Shown one piece after another: positions 14,879 through 23,009 of a stretch of DNA of 27,095 bases (within the stretch, counting starts at the first letter, position 1; every line of letters begins with the position of its first letter). The position numbers and the translations under genes are program-made. Below the pieces are notes generated by a model. The model made no database searches. It saw only the letters and a list, made by a program, of their open reading frames with translations, and was not told the origin of the DNA. The DNA is from an uncultured bacterium. Lineage in GTDB: Bacteria > Bacillota > Limnochordia > DTU080 > JAAYLA01. The stretch covers positions 1 through 27,095 of the forward strand of contig CALKAQ010000129.1 of NCBI GenBank assembly GCA_937983075.1, read 5' to 3'.

Positions 14879-17473
14879 TCAGATACGGGAACGCAGCAGC
14901 AGCAGTCCGTTGCCGATGACCAGCATCGTCGCGACAAATTCAACCGTAATGGCCAGCCACAAATGGAGTTGACCGGAAACAATCAGCAGTGCGACGACAA
15001 GCTTGCTGAGCAAAGCCAACGCCAGGTTTTGCTTGATTTTGCCGCGTGCGCGGCGAGCCAGGGCAAACAAGGAAGACAGTCGGGCCACTTCGTCGGCCAG
15101 CATCACGACGTCAGCCGACTCATCGGATGCCCATTCCGTTTTCCCAATGACAATCCTAACGTCTGCAGCGTCCACGTCCGCATCGCTCTGCTCCGCGCTG
15201 TACACGACGGCGACTTTCTCCCCAGCCTGCCGCCATTCTTGAATGAGCTGGTTTTTGTCAGGCGCACCTTGCTCTGCGTGTATGTCTTCGATGCCGATCT
15301 GCCATGCTACATGATGAGCCGACAATGCTTCAGCGCTTGTCAGCATCGCCGTGCGGCGTATGCCCAGACGCCTCAACCTTTCGAGCAAGCGCCGGCTTTC
15401 TTCGCGCACAGGCTCTTCCATGGCGATTGCCGCAAAAATGCCGATTTTATCTGCAACGAGCCACACCACTTTGCCGCTTTCCCGCAGCTGCCGAATCGCC
15501 TCGTTCATGTCGTCGTCAAGAGCATACGCCTCGTCGATCATCCATTCGGGGCTGCCAATCCGAAAATGCCACGTTCCGGCCGGATGCACCACCGTTCCTT
15601 CAAATCCTCGCCCCGGTTCAGCTGAGAAATTTTCAATTGGCAGCAGCGGGATGTTACTCGCGGCCGCAGCATGAATCAAACCTTGCACCATCTTGCGCTC
15701 GACTTTGTCGTCGGCATCCGGATCGATCGTCTGGCTGCGCATAGCGCCGATCGAAGCGGCCACCTGCAGCGCTTCGGTTTCAGGTATATCGCCGAAGGCT
15801 ATGATATCGGCCAAGACCATCTCGCGGCGCGTCAGTACGCCGCGTGTTTCAAATGCCATGGTGGTCAGCTCCGCGAGCCGCGCCAGAACATGACTCGATC
15901 GGATGAGAATGCCTCCCCGGGCCGAGCGAAACAAAGCGCTGACAACGACAATCGGCACGGAGACGAGCAGCGCCGAGGGCAACGCCATAACGAGCACCAT
16001 CAAGCCGCGGTAAAGCCACGGATGAAAAGCCTGGCCGAACAACAAAGGCGGAATCAGCACGATCCCGAACGAAGCCAGGTAAATCATGATCGGGATAACC
16101 AGCGTGGTCAGCCGCGCGATGTTGCGCTGCAGCGGAACTTCGACCGCCGCAGCCCGCTCAGTCAGCCGAAAGACGCGGTCCAGCGTACTCTCTCCCGCCG
16201 GACGTTCCACTTTCACCACAAGCTCACTTTGCTCGTTGAGACTGCCGGCGTACACTTTGCTGTGGACATCTTTCACAACGGGAATCGCCTGACCGGTGAC
16301 ATCGACTTCCGATACCAGCGATGCGCCATATGATACCACACCGTCGAACGGAATGCGCTGCCCCGGAAGCACCTTGATGTAGTCGCCAACCGAGACCGAT
16401 TCCAGGGGAACGATTTCTTCCGCGATTTCATCGAGATTGCCTTCGCTGGCAGCTGACGCATCGAAATCGACGAGCCTTGCAGCTTCGGCCGGAATGAGTG
16501 CCAAAGATCGCTGGAAGCAACGGCGGGGACGCAGCATGCCGCGACTTTCCAGCACGTCGCTGAGAGCATACAGCACGAGAACAAAGGCGCCTTCCTGCCA
16601 TGCCCCCAAAAACGCCGCGCCTAAACCGACGACGCACATCAACACGTTCATGTCCAAGCGGCCCGTTCTCAGCGCCGCGAGCGCTCCGGCAGCAGGATGA
16701 ACGCCTGCGAGCACCATCGCCAGGACGAGCAGCGGGAAGGCGACCGTCCAATAGGCGGGACTGAAGCTGATCGCCAATCCGCCCAAAAAACTGATGGACG
16801 CCATGAAAAAGAGACGGGTGCGCCAGTCCGACGTCGCTGCGACAGGCTCAGCGGTCGGTGCCGTTTCTGCCGCCGTGGGCTGCGCCGCGTCTGCCACAGG
16901 CGTTTCGTCGCCGGGCCTTTCCGGCTCGATCGCTGCAGCCGGCGCTTCTTCCGGCACCGTTGCAGCGTCATCTTCAACCGCTTCCTGCGCCTCTTCCGCG
17001 GCCGGTGCGGCTTCATCAACCGCGGACTGCGCCTCGCTTACGGCTGGTGTATCATCCACCGCAGGCTGCGCCGCCTGCGCGGCAGGCGCAACGTCTTGCT
17101 CTGCAGGCGGCTCCTCGGGCTCCGCAGCATCCACAGCGGCATCTTCGGTGCGAGGCGCTGCTTCCTCGACCGCAGGCATGGCTTCCACCGCTGCGGGCTG
17201 CTCCCGTCGGGGCGCGGATGCAAAAGGCTCATCGTTCACTTGGAAGCCCGCTTCTTCGAGCAAGCCGGTGAGCCGAACAATCGATATATGCCCCAAAACG
17301 AGGAGCTTGCCCGACGCATCGTCGTACTCGTACCGACGCACCGAGCGAATCGATTTGAGGTGTTCTTTAAGTTTGTTCCGGGGGTCAGTTCCGTCAGCAG
17401 GGCCTTGCACATAGAGCACATGGACCGTTGTGGGATCGGTTGTTTCCAGGTTGCGCGCCGTCCGTTTTCGCAA
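14879..17473 (-). CDS. P1B-type ATPase-like membrane protein with lost catalytic motifs (pseudo-ATPase)
   Basis: An 864-residue protein with the full architecture of a heavy-metal P-type ATPase: an HMA-like ferredoxin fold (17-80), a Pro/Ala/Glu linker (about 88-212), two helix pairs (219-308), an A domain (about 340-430), two helices (455-476, 487-512), P and N domains (538-785) and two last helices (813-858). The defining residues are replaced. The phosphorylated Asp motif DKTGT is E542-T-R-G-V, TGE is T393-G-Q, the membrane CPC is L498-P-S, TGD is T712-S-A, and GDGxND is S759-A-E-Q-S-D. The N-terminal domain has no CxxC and the HP motif is absent. The N-domain GRGFEG and K740 remain. The start is a TTG with GGGGAGGT 7 bases upstream. 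Ion pumping is very unlikely; a sensor, scaffold or regulatory subunit role is inferred. Confidence 0.88.
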   Translation of the reverse strand: MRKRTARNLETTDPTTVHVLYVQGPADGTDPRNKLKEHLKSIRSVRRYEYDDASGKLLVLGHISIVRLTGLLEEAGFQVNDEPFASAPRREQPAAVEAMPAVEEAAPRTEDAAVDAAEPEEPPAEQDVAPAAQAAQPAVDDTPAVSEAQSAVDEAAPAAEEAQEAVEDDAATVPEEAPAAAIEPERPGDETPVADAAQPTAAETAPTAEPVAATSDWRTRLFFMASISFLGGLAISFSPAYWTVAFPLLVLAMVLAGVHPAAGALAALRTGRLDMNVLMCVVGLGAAFLGAWQEGAFVLVLYALSDVLESRGMLRPRRCFQRSLALIPAEAARLVDFDASAASEGNLDEIAEEIVPLESVSVGDYIKVLPGQRIPFDGVVSYGASLVSEVDVTGQAIPVVKDVHSKVYAGSLNEQSELVVKVERPAGESTLDRVFRLTERAAAVEVPLQRNIARLTTLVIPIMIYLASFGIVLIPPLLFGQAFHPWLYRGLMVLVMALPSALLVSVPIVVVSALFRSARGGILIRSSHVLARLAELTTMAFETRGVLTRREMVLADIIAFGDIPETEALQVAASIGAMRSQTIDPDADDKVERKMVQGLIHAAAASNIPLLPIENFSAEPGRGFEGTVVHPAGTWHFRIGSPEWMIDEAYALDDDMNEAIRQLRESGKVVWLVADKIGIFAAIAMEEPVREESRRLLERLRRLGIRRTAMLTSAEALSAHHVAWQIGIEDIHAEQGAPDKNQLIQEWRQAGEKVAVVYSAEQSDADVDAADVRIVIGKTEWASDESADVVMLADEVARLSSLFALARRARGKIKQNLALALLSKLVVALLIVSGQLHLWLAITVEFVATMLVIGNGLLLLRSRI

Positions 17474-17578
17474 CCGTTTGACCTCCCCTCAAACTTTGCC
17501 GATTCATCCTGTTACGCGATGGACCGTTTGTCGCCAAAACAGCTCAGAAGAATGGATTTCCCCCGGAACAGCAGAGAA

Positions 17579-17602
17579 GCCTCGCTCCGGCACCAGCGAG
17601 GC
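17579..17602. other. Perfect 8-bp hairpin in the ATPase-like gene leader
   Basis: GCCTCGCT at 17579-17586 pairs perfectly with AGCGAGGC at 17595-17602 around an 8-base loop. It lies in the 168-base gap between the small membrane protein gene and the ATPase-like gene. Read leftward it is followed by TTCTCT, a poor T tract, so it could be a weak terminator or a structured leader. Confidence 0.5.
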
Positions 17603-17641
17603 ACCCATTGGTCACGAGGCTGTGCGGCTTGGACGCCGTGA

Positions 17642-17878
17642 TCACATCGTCAGCTGCCGCACAATTTTGTCGAGAAGGTCGGGATGTCCCTTGTCGAGCA
17701 AGAGCGTGATCCCAACTACAATCCCAATGACATACACAAGCTTGACAATCGGTTTGATTCGATCGGGGAAACGAATAAAAGGCAGATTTCCGCCCATCGC
17801 CAACCCAAGGGAGGCAACCGTCAACGCGCCTACCCCGACCAGCGTCAAGAACAAGTCAAGCCAAATATTTTCCGCCAC
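17642..17878 (-). CDS. Small two-helix membrane protein
   Basis: A 78-residue hydrophobic protein of no family I recognise. The first hydrophobic segment (about 5-30, IWLDLFLTLVGVGALTVASL) and the second (about 42-60, PIVKLVYVIGIVVGITLLL) are joined by a short loop (GGNLPFIRFPDRIK). The C-terminal tail is charged (DKGHPDLLDKIVRQLTM). The start is ambiguous: AAGGAG lies 8 bases before the GTG at 17878, while an in-frame TTG at 17881 and a GTG at 17887 sit closer to, or inside, that site. The gene is 168 bases upstream of the ATPase-like gene on the same strand, so they may be cotranscribed and could act together; this is inference from position alone. Confidence 0.72.
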   Translation of the reverse strand: MAENIWLDLFLTLVGVGALTVASLGLAMGGNLPFIRFPDRIKPIVKLVYVIGIVVGITLLLDKGHPDLLDKIVRQLTM

Positions 17879-18086
17879 CAACGTCACTCCTTGCTACATG
17901 CGTAACGCCTGCAATGCTCAGTTTATTTCCAGGCTCGCGGGTCCTTTTCCTGCCTTTCCAATGGAACGTCTGCCCGGTGGAAACGCCACTTTATATCGGC
18001 CCGAAGAAGGGTTGACCTGCCTGGCTAGCGAACTGAGTGTATTTTGACGACTGTTATTGAAAGCAGACAGGAGGAGAATCACAACG

Positions 18087-19139
18087 ATGTACAAGATAGC
18101 AGTCATTCCAGGGGACGGTACGGGCCCCGAAGTCGTTCGTGAAGGCTTGAAGGTGCTTCAAGCAGCAGCCGAAAAATTCGACCTGAGCATAGAAACCGTG
18201 GAGTTCGATTTTGGCGGGGACCGTTACCTCCGCACGGGCGAAGTGCTGCCCGACAGCGCGGTTGACGAACTGCGACAGTTCGACGCCATCTATCTCGGCG
18301 CGATCGGGCATCCGGACGTACGCCCGGGAATTTTGGAAAAGGGGATTCTCCTTCGGCTGCGGTTTGAACTCGACCAATACATCAACTTGCGGCCGGTCAA
18401 ACTGTATCCGGGTGTTGAAACGCCTTTGGCCAACAAAGGACCTGAGGATATCGACTTCGTTGTCGTGCGTGAAAACACCGAAGGCTTGTACGCCGGAGCC
18501 GGCGGCTTTTTGAAGAAGGGCACGCCCGACGAAATCGCCATCCAAGAATCCATCAACACCCGCAAGGGAGTCGAGCGCTGCCTGCGCTACGCCTTCGAAT
18601 ACACCCGCCGACGCAACAAGAAGAACAAGTTGACGCTGTGCGGAAAAACGAACGTTCTCACGTACGCATTCGACCTCTGGGAGCGCGCATTCCACGAAGT
18701 CGGCGAAACCGATTATCCGGACATCCAACGCGACTACGCTCACGTCGACGCAATTTGCATGTGGATGGTCAAAAACCCCGAATGGTTCGATGTCATCGTA
18801 ACCGACAACATGTTCGGCGACATCATTACCGATCTCGGTGCCATCATTCAAGGCGGCATGGGCATTGCCGCGGGCGGGAACATCAATCCTGAAGGCACGT
18901 CGATGTTCGAGCCCATTGGCGGTTCAGCGCCGAAGTACGCCGGCCAAAACGTCATCAATCCGTTGGCTGCGATTTGCGCCGCGGCGATGATGCTCGATAC
19001 GCTCGGCGAAGAAGAAGCGGCAAACGCCATCGAGCAGTCCGTCATGACGGTGTGCTCACGCCACCTCAAGAGCCTCGCGGTGGGTCAAATGGGCTACACG
19101 ACGTCCGAAGTGGGCGATCTGGTCGTAAAATACCTCTAA
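18087..19139 (+). CDS. leuB: 3-Isopropylmalate dehydrogenase-type beta-decarboxylating dehydrogenase
   Basis: A 350-residue NAD-dependent decarboxylating dehydrogenase of the isocitrate/isopropylmalate family. GDGTGPE is at 9-15. Substrate arginines are R92, R102 (NLRP) and R128 (VVREN), with Y135; K187 (GKTNVL) and metal aspartates D221, D245 and D249 follow. The segment EKGILLRLRFELDQYINLRP resembles the actinobacterial-type LeuB, and its hydrophobic residues at 88-89 suit an isopropyl side chain rather than isocitrate. No leuA, leuC or leuD is nearby and nadB follows 24-36 bases later, so a tartrate/malate or homoisocitrate role is also possible. The ATG at 18087 has GGAGGAG 10 bases upstream; an extension to 18057 would have no such site. 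Family certain, substrate less so. Confidence 0.85.
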   Translation: MYKIAVIPGDGTGPEVVREGLKVLQAAAEKFDLSIETVEFDFGGDRYLRTGEVLPDSAVDELRQFDAIYLGAIGHPDVRPGILEKGILLRLRFELDQYINLRPVKLYPGVETPLANKGPEDIDFVVVRENTEGLYAGAGGFLKKGTPDEIAIQESINTRKGVERCLRYAFEYTRRRNKKNKLTLCGKTNVLTYAFDLWERAFHEVGETDYPDIQRDYAHVDAICMWMVKNPEWFDVIVTDNMFGDIITDLGAIIQGGMGIAAGGNINPEGTSMFEPIGGSAPKYAGQNVINPLAAICAAAMMLDTLGEEEAANAIEQSVMTVCSRHLKSLAVGQMGYTTSEVGDLVVKYL

Positions 19140-19148
19140 CCCATCCGT

Positions 19149-19178
19149 GGGAGGTCCTGCACCATTAAACCCCAAGTG
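19149..19178 (+). promoter_or_regulatory. nadB ribosome binding site pointing to an ATT start
   Basis: GGGAGG (19149-19154) stands 9 bases before an in-frame ATT at 19164, but 21 bases before the first conventional start, the GTG at 19176. No other purine-rich site lies nearer the GTG. Confidence 0.55.
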
Positions 19179-20786
19179 ACCGATTTCATCGTCATCGGCA
19201 GCGGCATCGCAGGCCTGGCAACGGCGTTGAAAGCCGCACCTTACGGACGCGTCACGGTGTTGACCAAAGGACGTGTGCTCGAGAGCAATACGTTTTTCGC
19301 CCAAGGCGGCATCGCCGCTGCCTTGGGTCCCGGCGATACGCCGGAACTGCACCTGCAGGACACGCTCCTTGCCGGGGCCGAGTTGTGCAATCCGGACGCC
19401 GTCGCCATTTTGGTGGAAGCGGCTCCCCAGCGCATTCTCGAGCTCATCGAACTGGGAACGCAGTTCGACAAAAAGCCTGACGGACAGTTGGCGTTCGGAC
19501 GCGAAGGAGCGCACCGCCTCCCGCGCGTCTTGCATGCCCGCGGCGATGCGACCGGAGCGGAAATCGCTTCGGTCCTCGCCCGCGCCGTCCGTGCCCATCC
19601 TAACATCACCCTGCACGAGACTGCGACCGTCACCGACCTCATCATTCACGACGGCCGCTGTGCAGGTTGTTGGGTATTCGACGCCGCCGACGCTCAAACC
19701 GTGCCGCTTTTTGCCCGCGCATGCATCATTGCGACCGGCGGCAGCGGGCAGCTTTACCGCTATACGACCAATCCCTGGATCGCCACAGGCGACGGCCTGG
19801 CGATGGCCTACCGTGCCGGCGCAAAGCTCATCGACATGGAATTTGTGCAGTTCCACCCGACGGCGCTGGCCCACCCGGAAGATCCCATGGTGCTCATTTC
19901 GGAAGCGGTCCGGGGCGAAGGCGCCATTTTGGTCGACGACTCCGGTGCGCGCTTCATGACGGAAGTGCATGAGATGGCCGAGCTCGCCCCGCGGGACATT
20001 GTCGCACGCGCCATTTTCATCAAAATGCAGCAAGGGCAAAACGTATATCTCGACACAACCCGTCTAGGCGCTGGCTTCAAGCACAGGTTTCCCTCGATTT
20101 ACCAGGCCTGCTTGCAGCGCGGTATCGATCCGACGTGCGAACCGATACCGGTAACCCCGGCCGCCCACTTTATTATGGGAGGCATCTACACCGACACCGA
20201 CGGGCGCACGACGATTCCCGGGTTGTTTGCCTGCGGTGAGGCCGCCTGCACGGGTGTGCACGGAGCGAACCGACTCGCCAGCAACTCGCTGTTGGAAGGC
20301 TTAGTGTTTGCCGAACAGGTTGCTCGGGCGCTCGCCGCTGAACCGCCACCGGAGCGTATGATCAAGCGGTCGTTGGCGGCACCATATCGGGGCGGAACCC
20401 CAACGCTGCGGCAGCCGGATTTGGAACAATCGCTGCGGCAAGTGATGTGGCGCCACGCGGGGCTGATTCGAACACGCGCAGGGCTTGAAGAAGCTTGGGA
20501 GCGGCTGGCGCAAATTGAAGCCAAGGCCGATGCGGCCAACTGGACCCTCCAAAACATGTTGACCGTCGCTCGCCTCATTGTCCGAGGCGCGTTGTTGCGT
20601 GAAGAAAGCCGCGGCGGACATTTTCGGAGCGATTTTCCCCATCCCCGCGAGAACTGGCGAAACCGGCATGTCGTCCATCAAAAGAACGCAGAACCTTGGC
20701 TCGAAACCCATGCAGGCGAACGAATCTACGGAGGCGAAGCGCATGAACCCCATCTGGCTGGAAGAAACCATCCGTCGAGCGCTTGA
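19176..20786 (+). CDS. nadB: L-aspartate oxidase
   Basis: A 536-residue FAD enzyme that oxidises L-aspartate to iminoaspartate, the first step of de novo NAD synthesis. The FAD motif GSGIAGLA is at 8-15, FFAQGGIAAA follows, then the active-site segments EGAHRLPRVLHARGDATG, SEAVRGEGAIL and HFIMGGIYTD, and the FAD-binding end GLFACGEAACTGVHGANRLA (about 345-364). The C-terminal ESRGGHFRSDFP motif is typical. The coordinates use the GTG at 19176, but the only good ribosome binding site favours an ATT at 19164 that adds four residues. The last 44 bases overlap nadC, so the two are translationally coupled. nadA, the quinolinate synthase gene, is not present in this cluster. Confidence 0.96.
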   Translation: MTDFIVIGSGIAGLATALKAAPYGRVTVLTKGRVLESNTFFAQGGIAAALGPGDTPELHLQDTLLAGAELCNPDAVAILVEAAPQRILELIELGTQFDKKPDGQLAFGREGAHRLPRVLHARGDATGAEIASVLARAVRAHPNITLHETATVTDLIIHDGRCAGCWVFDAADAQTVPLFARACIIATGGSGQLYRYTTNPWIATGDGLAMAYRAGAKLIDMEFVQFHPTALAHPEDPMVLISEAVRGEGAILVDDSGARFMTEVHEMAELAPRDIVARAIFIKMQQGQNVYLDTTRLGAGFKHRFPSIYQACLQRGIDPTCEPIPVTPAAHFIMGGIYTDTDGRTTIPGLFACGEAACTGVHGANRLASNSLLEGLVFAEQVARALAAEPPPERMIKRSLAAPYRGGTPTLRQPDLEQSLRQVMWRHAGLIRTRAGLEEAWERLAQIEAKADAANWTLQNMLTVARLIVRGALLREESRGGHFRSDFPHPRENWRNRHVVHQKNAEPWLETHAGERIYGGEAHEPHLAGRNHPSSA

Positions 20787-21576
20787 TGAGGATTTAGGTC
20801 CCGGTGACATCACGTCGGCTGCGGTCATTCCGCCCGATGCGACCGGACGAGCCGTGTTGACCGCGAAAAGTTCCGGGCGCATTGCTGGCCTCCGCGTGGC
20901 CATTGCCGTGTTTCAAACGCTCGATCCGCAAATCAAGTATGCACAACATGTGAACGACGGTGACGACGTGGAAGCGGGGACAACGCTGCTGACTCTGGCG
21001 GGAAAAACCGCCGCAATTCTAAGTGCTGAGCGCGTTGCGCTGAATTTCCTGCAGCATTTGTCGGGGATTGCAACGGCAACGCGTGAAGCCGTTGCCGCTG
21101 CAGCGCCTTATGGGGTGCAAATTGTGGATACACGAAAAACGACTCCGGGGTTGCGGGCGCTCGAGAAGGAAGCCGTACGACTGGGCGGCGGCCGCAATCA
21201 CCGCTTCGGCTTGTACGACGCAGTGATGTTGAAAGAAAACCACATCGCCGCAGCCGGTGGCATTCACGCCGCAGTCGCCCGTGTGCGCGCTTACGTCGGC
21301 CATACGGTCAAGGTGGAAGTGGAGGCAGAGACGCTCGAGCAGGTGGCGGAAGCCTTGGATGCGGGCGCCGACATCATTTTGCTGGACAACATGGATGAAG
21401 CTACGATCAAGCAAGCGGTCGACTACGTTCAAGGAAGAGCCGTTTTGGAGGCCTCGGGAGGCATCACGCTCGACCGCGTCGCAGCCGTGGCCGCGTGCGG
21501 CGTCGATATGATCTCGCTCGGCTGGATCACCCACTCAGCGCCAGCGCTTGACATTTCGCTGCTGCTCGACACATAG
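20743..21576 (+). CDS. nadC: Nicotinate-nucleotide pyrophosphorylase (quinolinate phosphoribosyltransferase)
   Basis: A 277-residue enzyme that joins quinolinate and PRPP to give nicotinate mononucleotide, the third step of de novo NAD synthesis. Active-site segments are DTRKTTPG (129-136), K142, GGGRNHR (148-154) and K164 (LKENH), with the barrel motifs EVEAET, LLDNM and EASGGI following. Length is standard. The ATG at 20743 has GGAGG 7 bases upstream and lies inside the end of nadB; upstream in-frame starts would have no such site. It ends 2 bases before the stop of the convergent aminotransferase gene. Confidence 0.96.
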   Translation: MNPIWLEETIRRALDEDLGPGDITSAAVIPPDATGRAVLTAKSSGRIAGLRVAIAVFQTLDPQIKYAQHVNDGDDVEAGTTLLTLAGKTAAILSAERVALNFLQHLSGIATATREAVAAAAPYGVQIVDTRKTTPGLRALEKEAVRLGGGRNHRFGLYDAVMLKENHIAAAGGIHAAVARVRAYVGHTVKVEVEAETLEQVAEALDAGADIILLDNMDEATIKQAVDYVQGRAVLEASGGITLDRVAAVAACGVDMISLGWITHSAPALDISLLLDT

Positions 21577-21578
21577 GC

Positions 21579-22424
21579 TCAAACGCGCTGCACCCGCGCT
21601 GCAAAAGCTTCCGCCAAGTCTTTGGTAATCGGACCCGGTGTTCCCGAGCCGATGGCTCGTCCGTCGACGCTGACGACGGGCATGATTTCCAGCGTCGTGC
21701 TCGTCAAAAACGCTTCGTCGGCCTGGCGGAGTTCCGTCAGCGTGAACGGCACTTCCTCCACCTCGATGCGCAGCCTGTCCGCCAACTCCAACACCACCTG
21801 GCGGGTAATGCCGGAAAGAATGTAAGGGCCTTCCGGATGCGTGCGCAGACGGTTGCCGACCACCATGAAAAAGTTGGAGCTGCTTCCTTCGGTCACAATG
21901 CCGTCGCGAACCAACAGTGCTTCCAAAGCGCCGGATTCTTTGGCCGTCTGCCGCGCCAAAACGTTCGGCAACAAGCCGATCGCCTTGACGTTGCACATTT
22001 TCCAGCGTTTATCTTCCACGGTGACACAGGCGACTCCCTTTTCATATACCTCCGGCGGCTGAGGAACAGCCGGTCGAGCGGTCATGAACATGGTGGGCGT
22101 AATTTCATCAGGGAACGGATGATAGCGCGGCGCATAACCCCGCGTGACCTGCAAATAGACGATCGCATCGTTAAGCCCGTTGCGTTCGACGAGCTCATCC
22201 GCCCAAGCGACAATTTGTTCGCGCTCATACGGAATGGGCAGCCGAATTGCGCTCGCGCTGCGCTCCAAACGGTTCATATGTTCGGCCATCTCAAACGGAC
22301 GTCCGCCATAGTAGCGGATGACTTCGTAAACACCGTCCGCAAAAACATTTCCTCGGTCTTCCACGTGAATGTAAGCTTGACCGTAGGGCACAAATTTACC
22401 GTCGAGGAATACGGTTTCTTCCAT
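21579..22424 (-). CDS. dat: D-amino-acid (D-alanine) aminotransferase
   Basis: A 281-residue fold-type IV PLP aminotransferase that interconverts D-alanine and D-glutamate with their oxo acids, feeding peptidoglycan precursors. The PLP lysine is K147 (CNVKAIGLLPN), and E179 (TEGSSSNFF) contacts the pyridine ring. The R100-x-H102 pair in QVTRGYAPRYHPFP is the carboxylate trap typical of D-amino-acid aminotransferases rather than branched-chain enzymes, which supports this call over IlvE or PabC. The ATG at 22424 has GGAGG 7 bases upstream and gives the standard METVFLDGK-type beginning. It lies about 170 bases downstream of the Rieske gene on the same strand; cotranscription is uncertain. Confidence 0.93.
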   Translation of the reverse strand: MEETVFLDGKFVPYGQAYIHVEDRGNVFADGVYEVIRYYGGRPFEMAEHMNRLERSASAIRLPIPYEREQIVAWADELVERNGLNDAIVYLQVTRGYAPRYHPFPDEITPTMFMTARPAVPQPPEVYEKGVACVTVEDKRWKMCNVKAIGLLPNVLARQTAKESGALEALLVRDGIVTEGSSSNFFMVVGNRLRTHPEGPYILSGITRQVVLELADRLRIEVEEVPFTLTELRQADEAFLTSTTLEIMPVVSVDGRAIGSGTPGPITKDLAEAFAARVQRV

Positions 22425-22594
22425 TGCTCGCCCTCCATCGTCCAAAAAAGCCTCTTCACAGCCTATGATTCTCGTCCTTGAGTGAGTACGCTTTCATGCC
22501 CGACCATCCTGCTCCATCGCCCTGTGAAGCGAAATTTCAAGAGGCCCCGGCCACCCGTGTGACCGAGGCGCAAACGTTCCATCCTTACGGCCAT

Positions 22595-22903
22595 TTACGG
22601 CGCAACGTAAATGTCGTCGCCCTCCACCTTGACCTTGAAGGTGTCCACAGGTGCCCAGGCGGGCATCGACAACGCTTCGCCGGTTTTCACGTTGAACTTG
22701 GCGCCATGCCGCGGGCAAGTGACGACTTCGCCTTCAAAAGGGCCCTCGGAAAGCGAAGCCTCGGCGTGCGAGCACATGTCGTCAATCGCATAAAATTCGC
22801 CGTCGACATTAAACAGCGCCACTTTTTTGTTGCCGACGAGAACACACCGGGAAGTACCCGGAGGAATTTCAGACACTTTGGCTACTTTAACGAACTCAGC
22901 CAC
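22595..22903 (-). CDS. Rieske-type [2Fe-2S] ferredoxin-like protein
   Basis: A 102-residue small Rieske protein. The cluster ligands are C44-x-H46 (DDMCSHAEASL) and C63-x-x-H66 (VTCPRHGAKF), set in the usual beta fold with FNVDGEFYAIDD before and FNVKTGEAL after. Stand-alone Rieske ferredoxins like this carry electrons to oxygenases or reductases, and are also seen beside SUF Fe-S assembly genes. Here sufB is immediately upstream (106 bases) on the same strand, suggesting either a SUF-linked role or simple co-expression with its cluster source. The start is a GTG with AAGGAGG 7 bases upstream. Confidence 0.93.
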   Translation of the reverse strand: MAEFVKVAKVSEIPPGTSRCVLVGNKKVALFNVDGEFYAIDDMCSHAEASLSEGPFEGEVVTCPRHGAKFNVKTGEALSMPAWAPVDTFKVKVEGDDIYVAP

Positions 22904-22943
22904 ACAATGACCTCCTTGCCATATGTTTTCATTGCAGGCAAAC

Positions 22944-22977
22944 CATGGGCCCCCTGCCCGGAAGCGGGGGGCCCATG
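22944..22977. other. Strong intercistronic hairpin between sufB and the Rieske gene
   Basis: CATGGGCCCCC (22944-22954) pairs perfectly with GGGGGCCCATG (22967-22977) around a 12-base loop. Neither side has a T tract, so an ordinary terminator is unlikely. An mRNA processing or stabilising structure that sets the sufB-to-Rieske ratio is a reasonable guess. Confidence 0.6.
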
Positions 22978-23009
22978 ATGTTCACCGATTGACGCAGTCC
23001 ATTCGTCGA

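Noticed and set aside
14879..17473. Possibility that the ATPase-like gene is a pseudogene
   Set aside because: No stop or frameshift in 864 codons, good ribosome binding site, and hydrophobic segments preserved in all eight positions; I treat it as an expressed, non-catalytic protein.
16697..17641. 314-codon rightward frame antisense to the pseudo-ATPase linker
   Set aside because: It arises from the low-complexity Ala/Glu/Pro coding sequence on the other strand and has an Arg/Cys-rich, non-protein-like composition.
22944..22977. Hairpin considered as a terminator of sufB
   Set aside because: No T tract follows it on either strand, so it is listed only as a hairpin.
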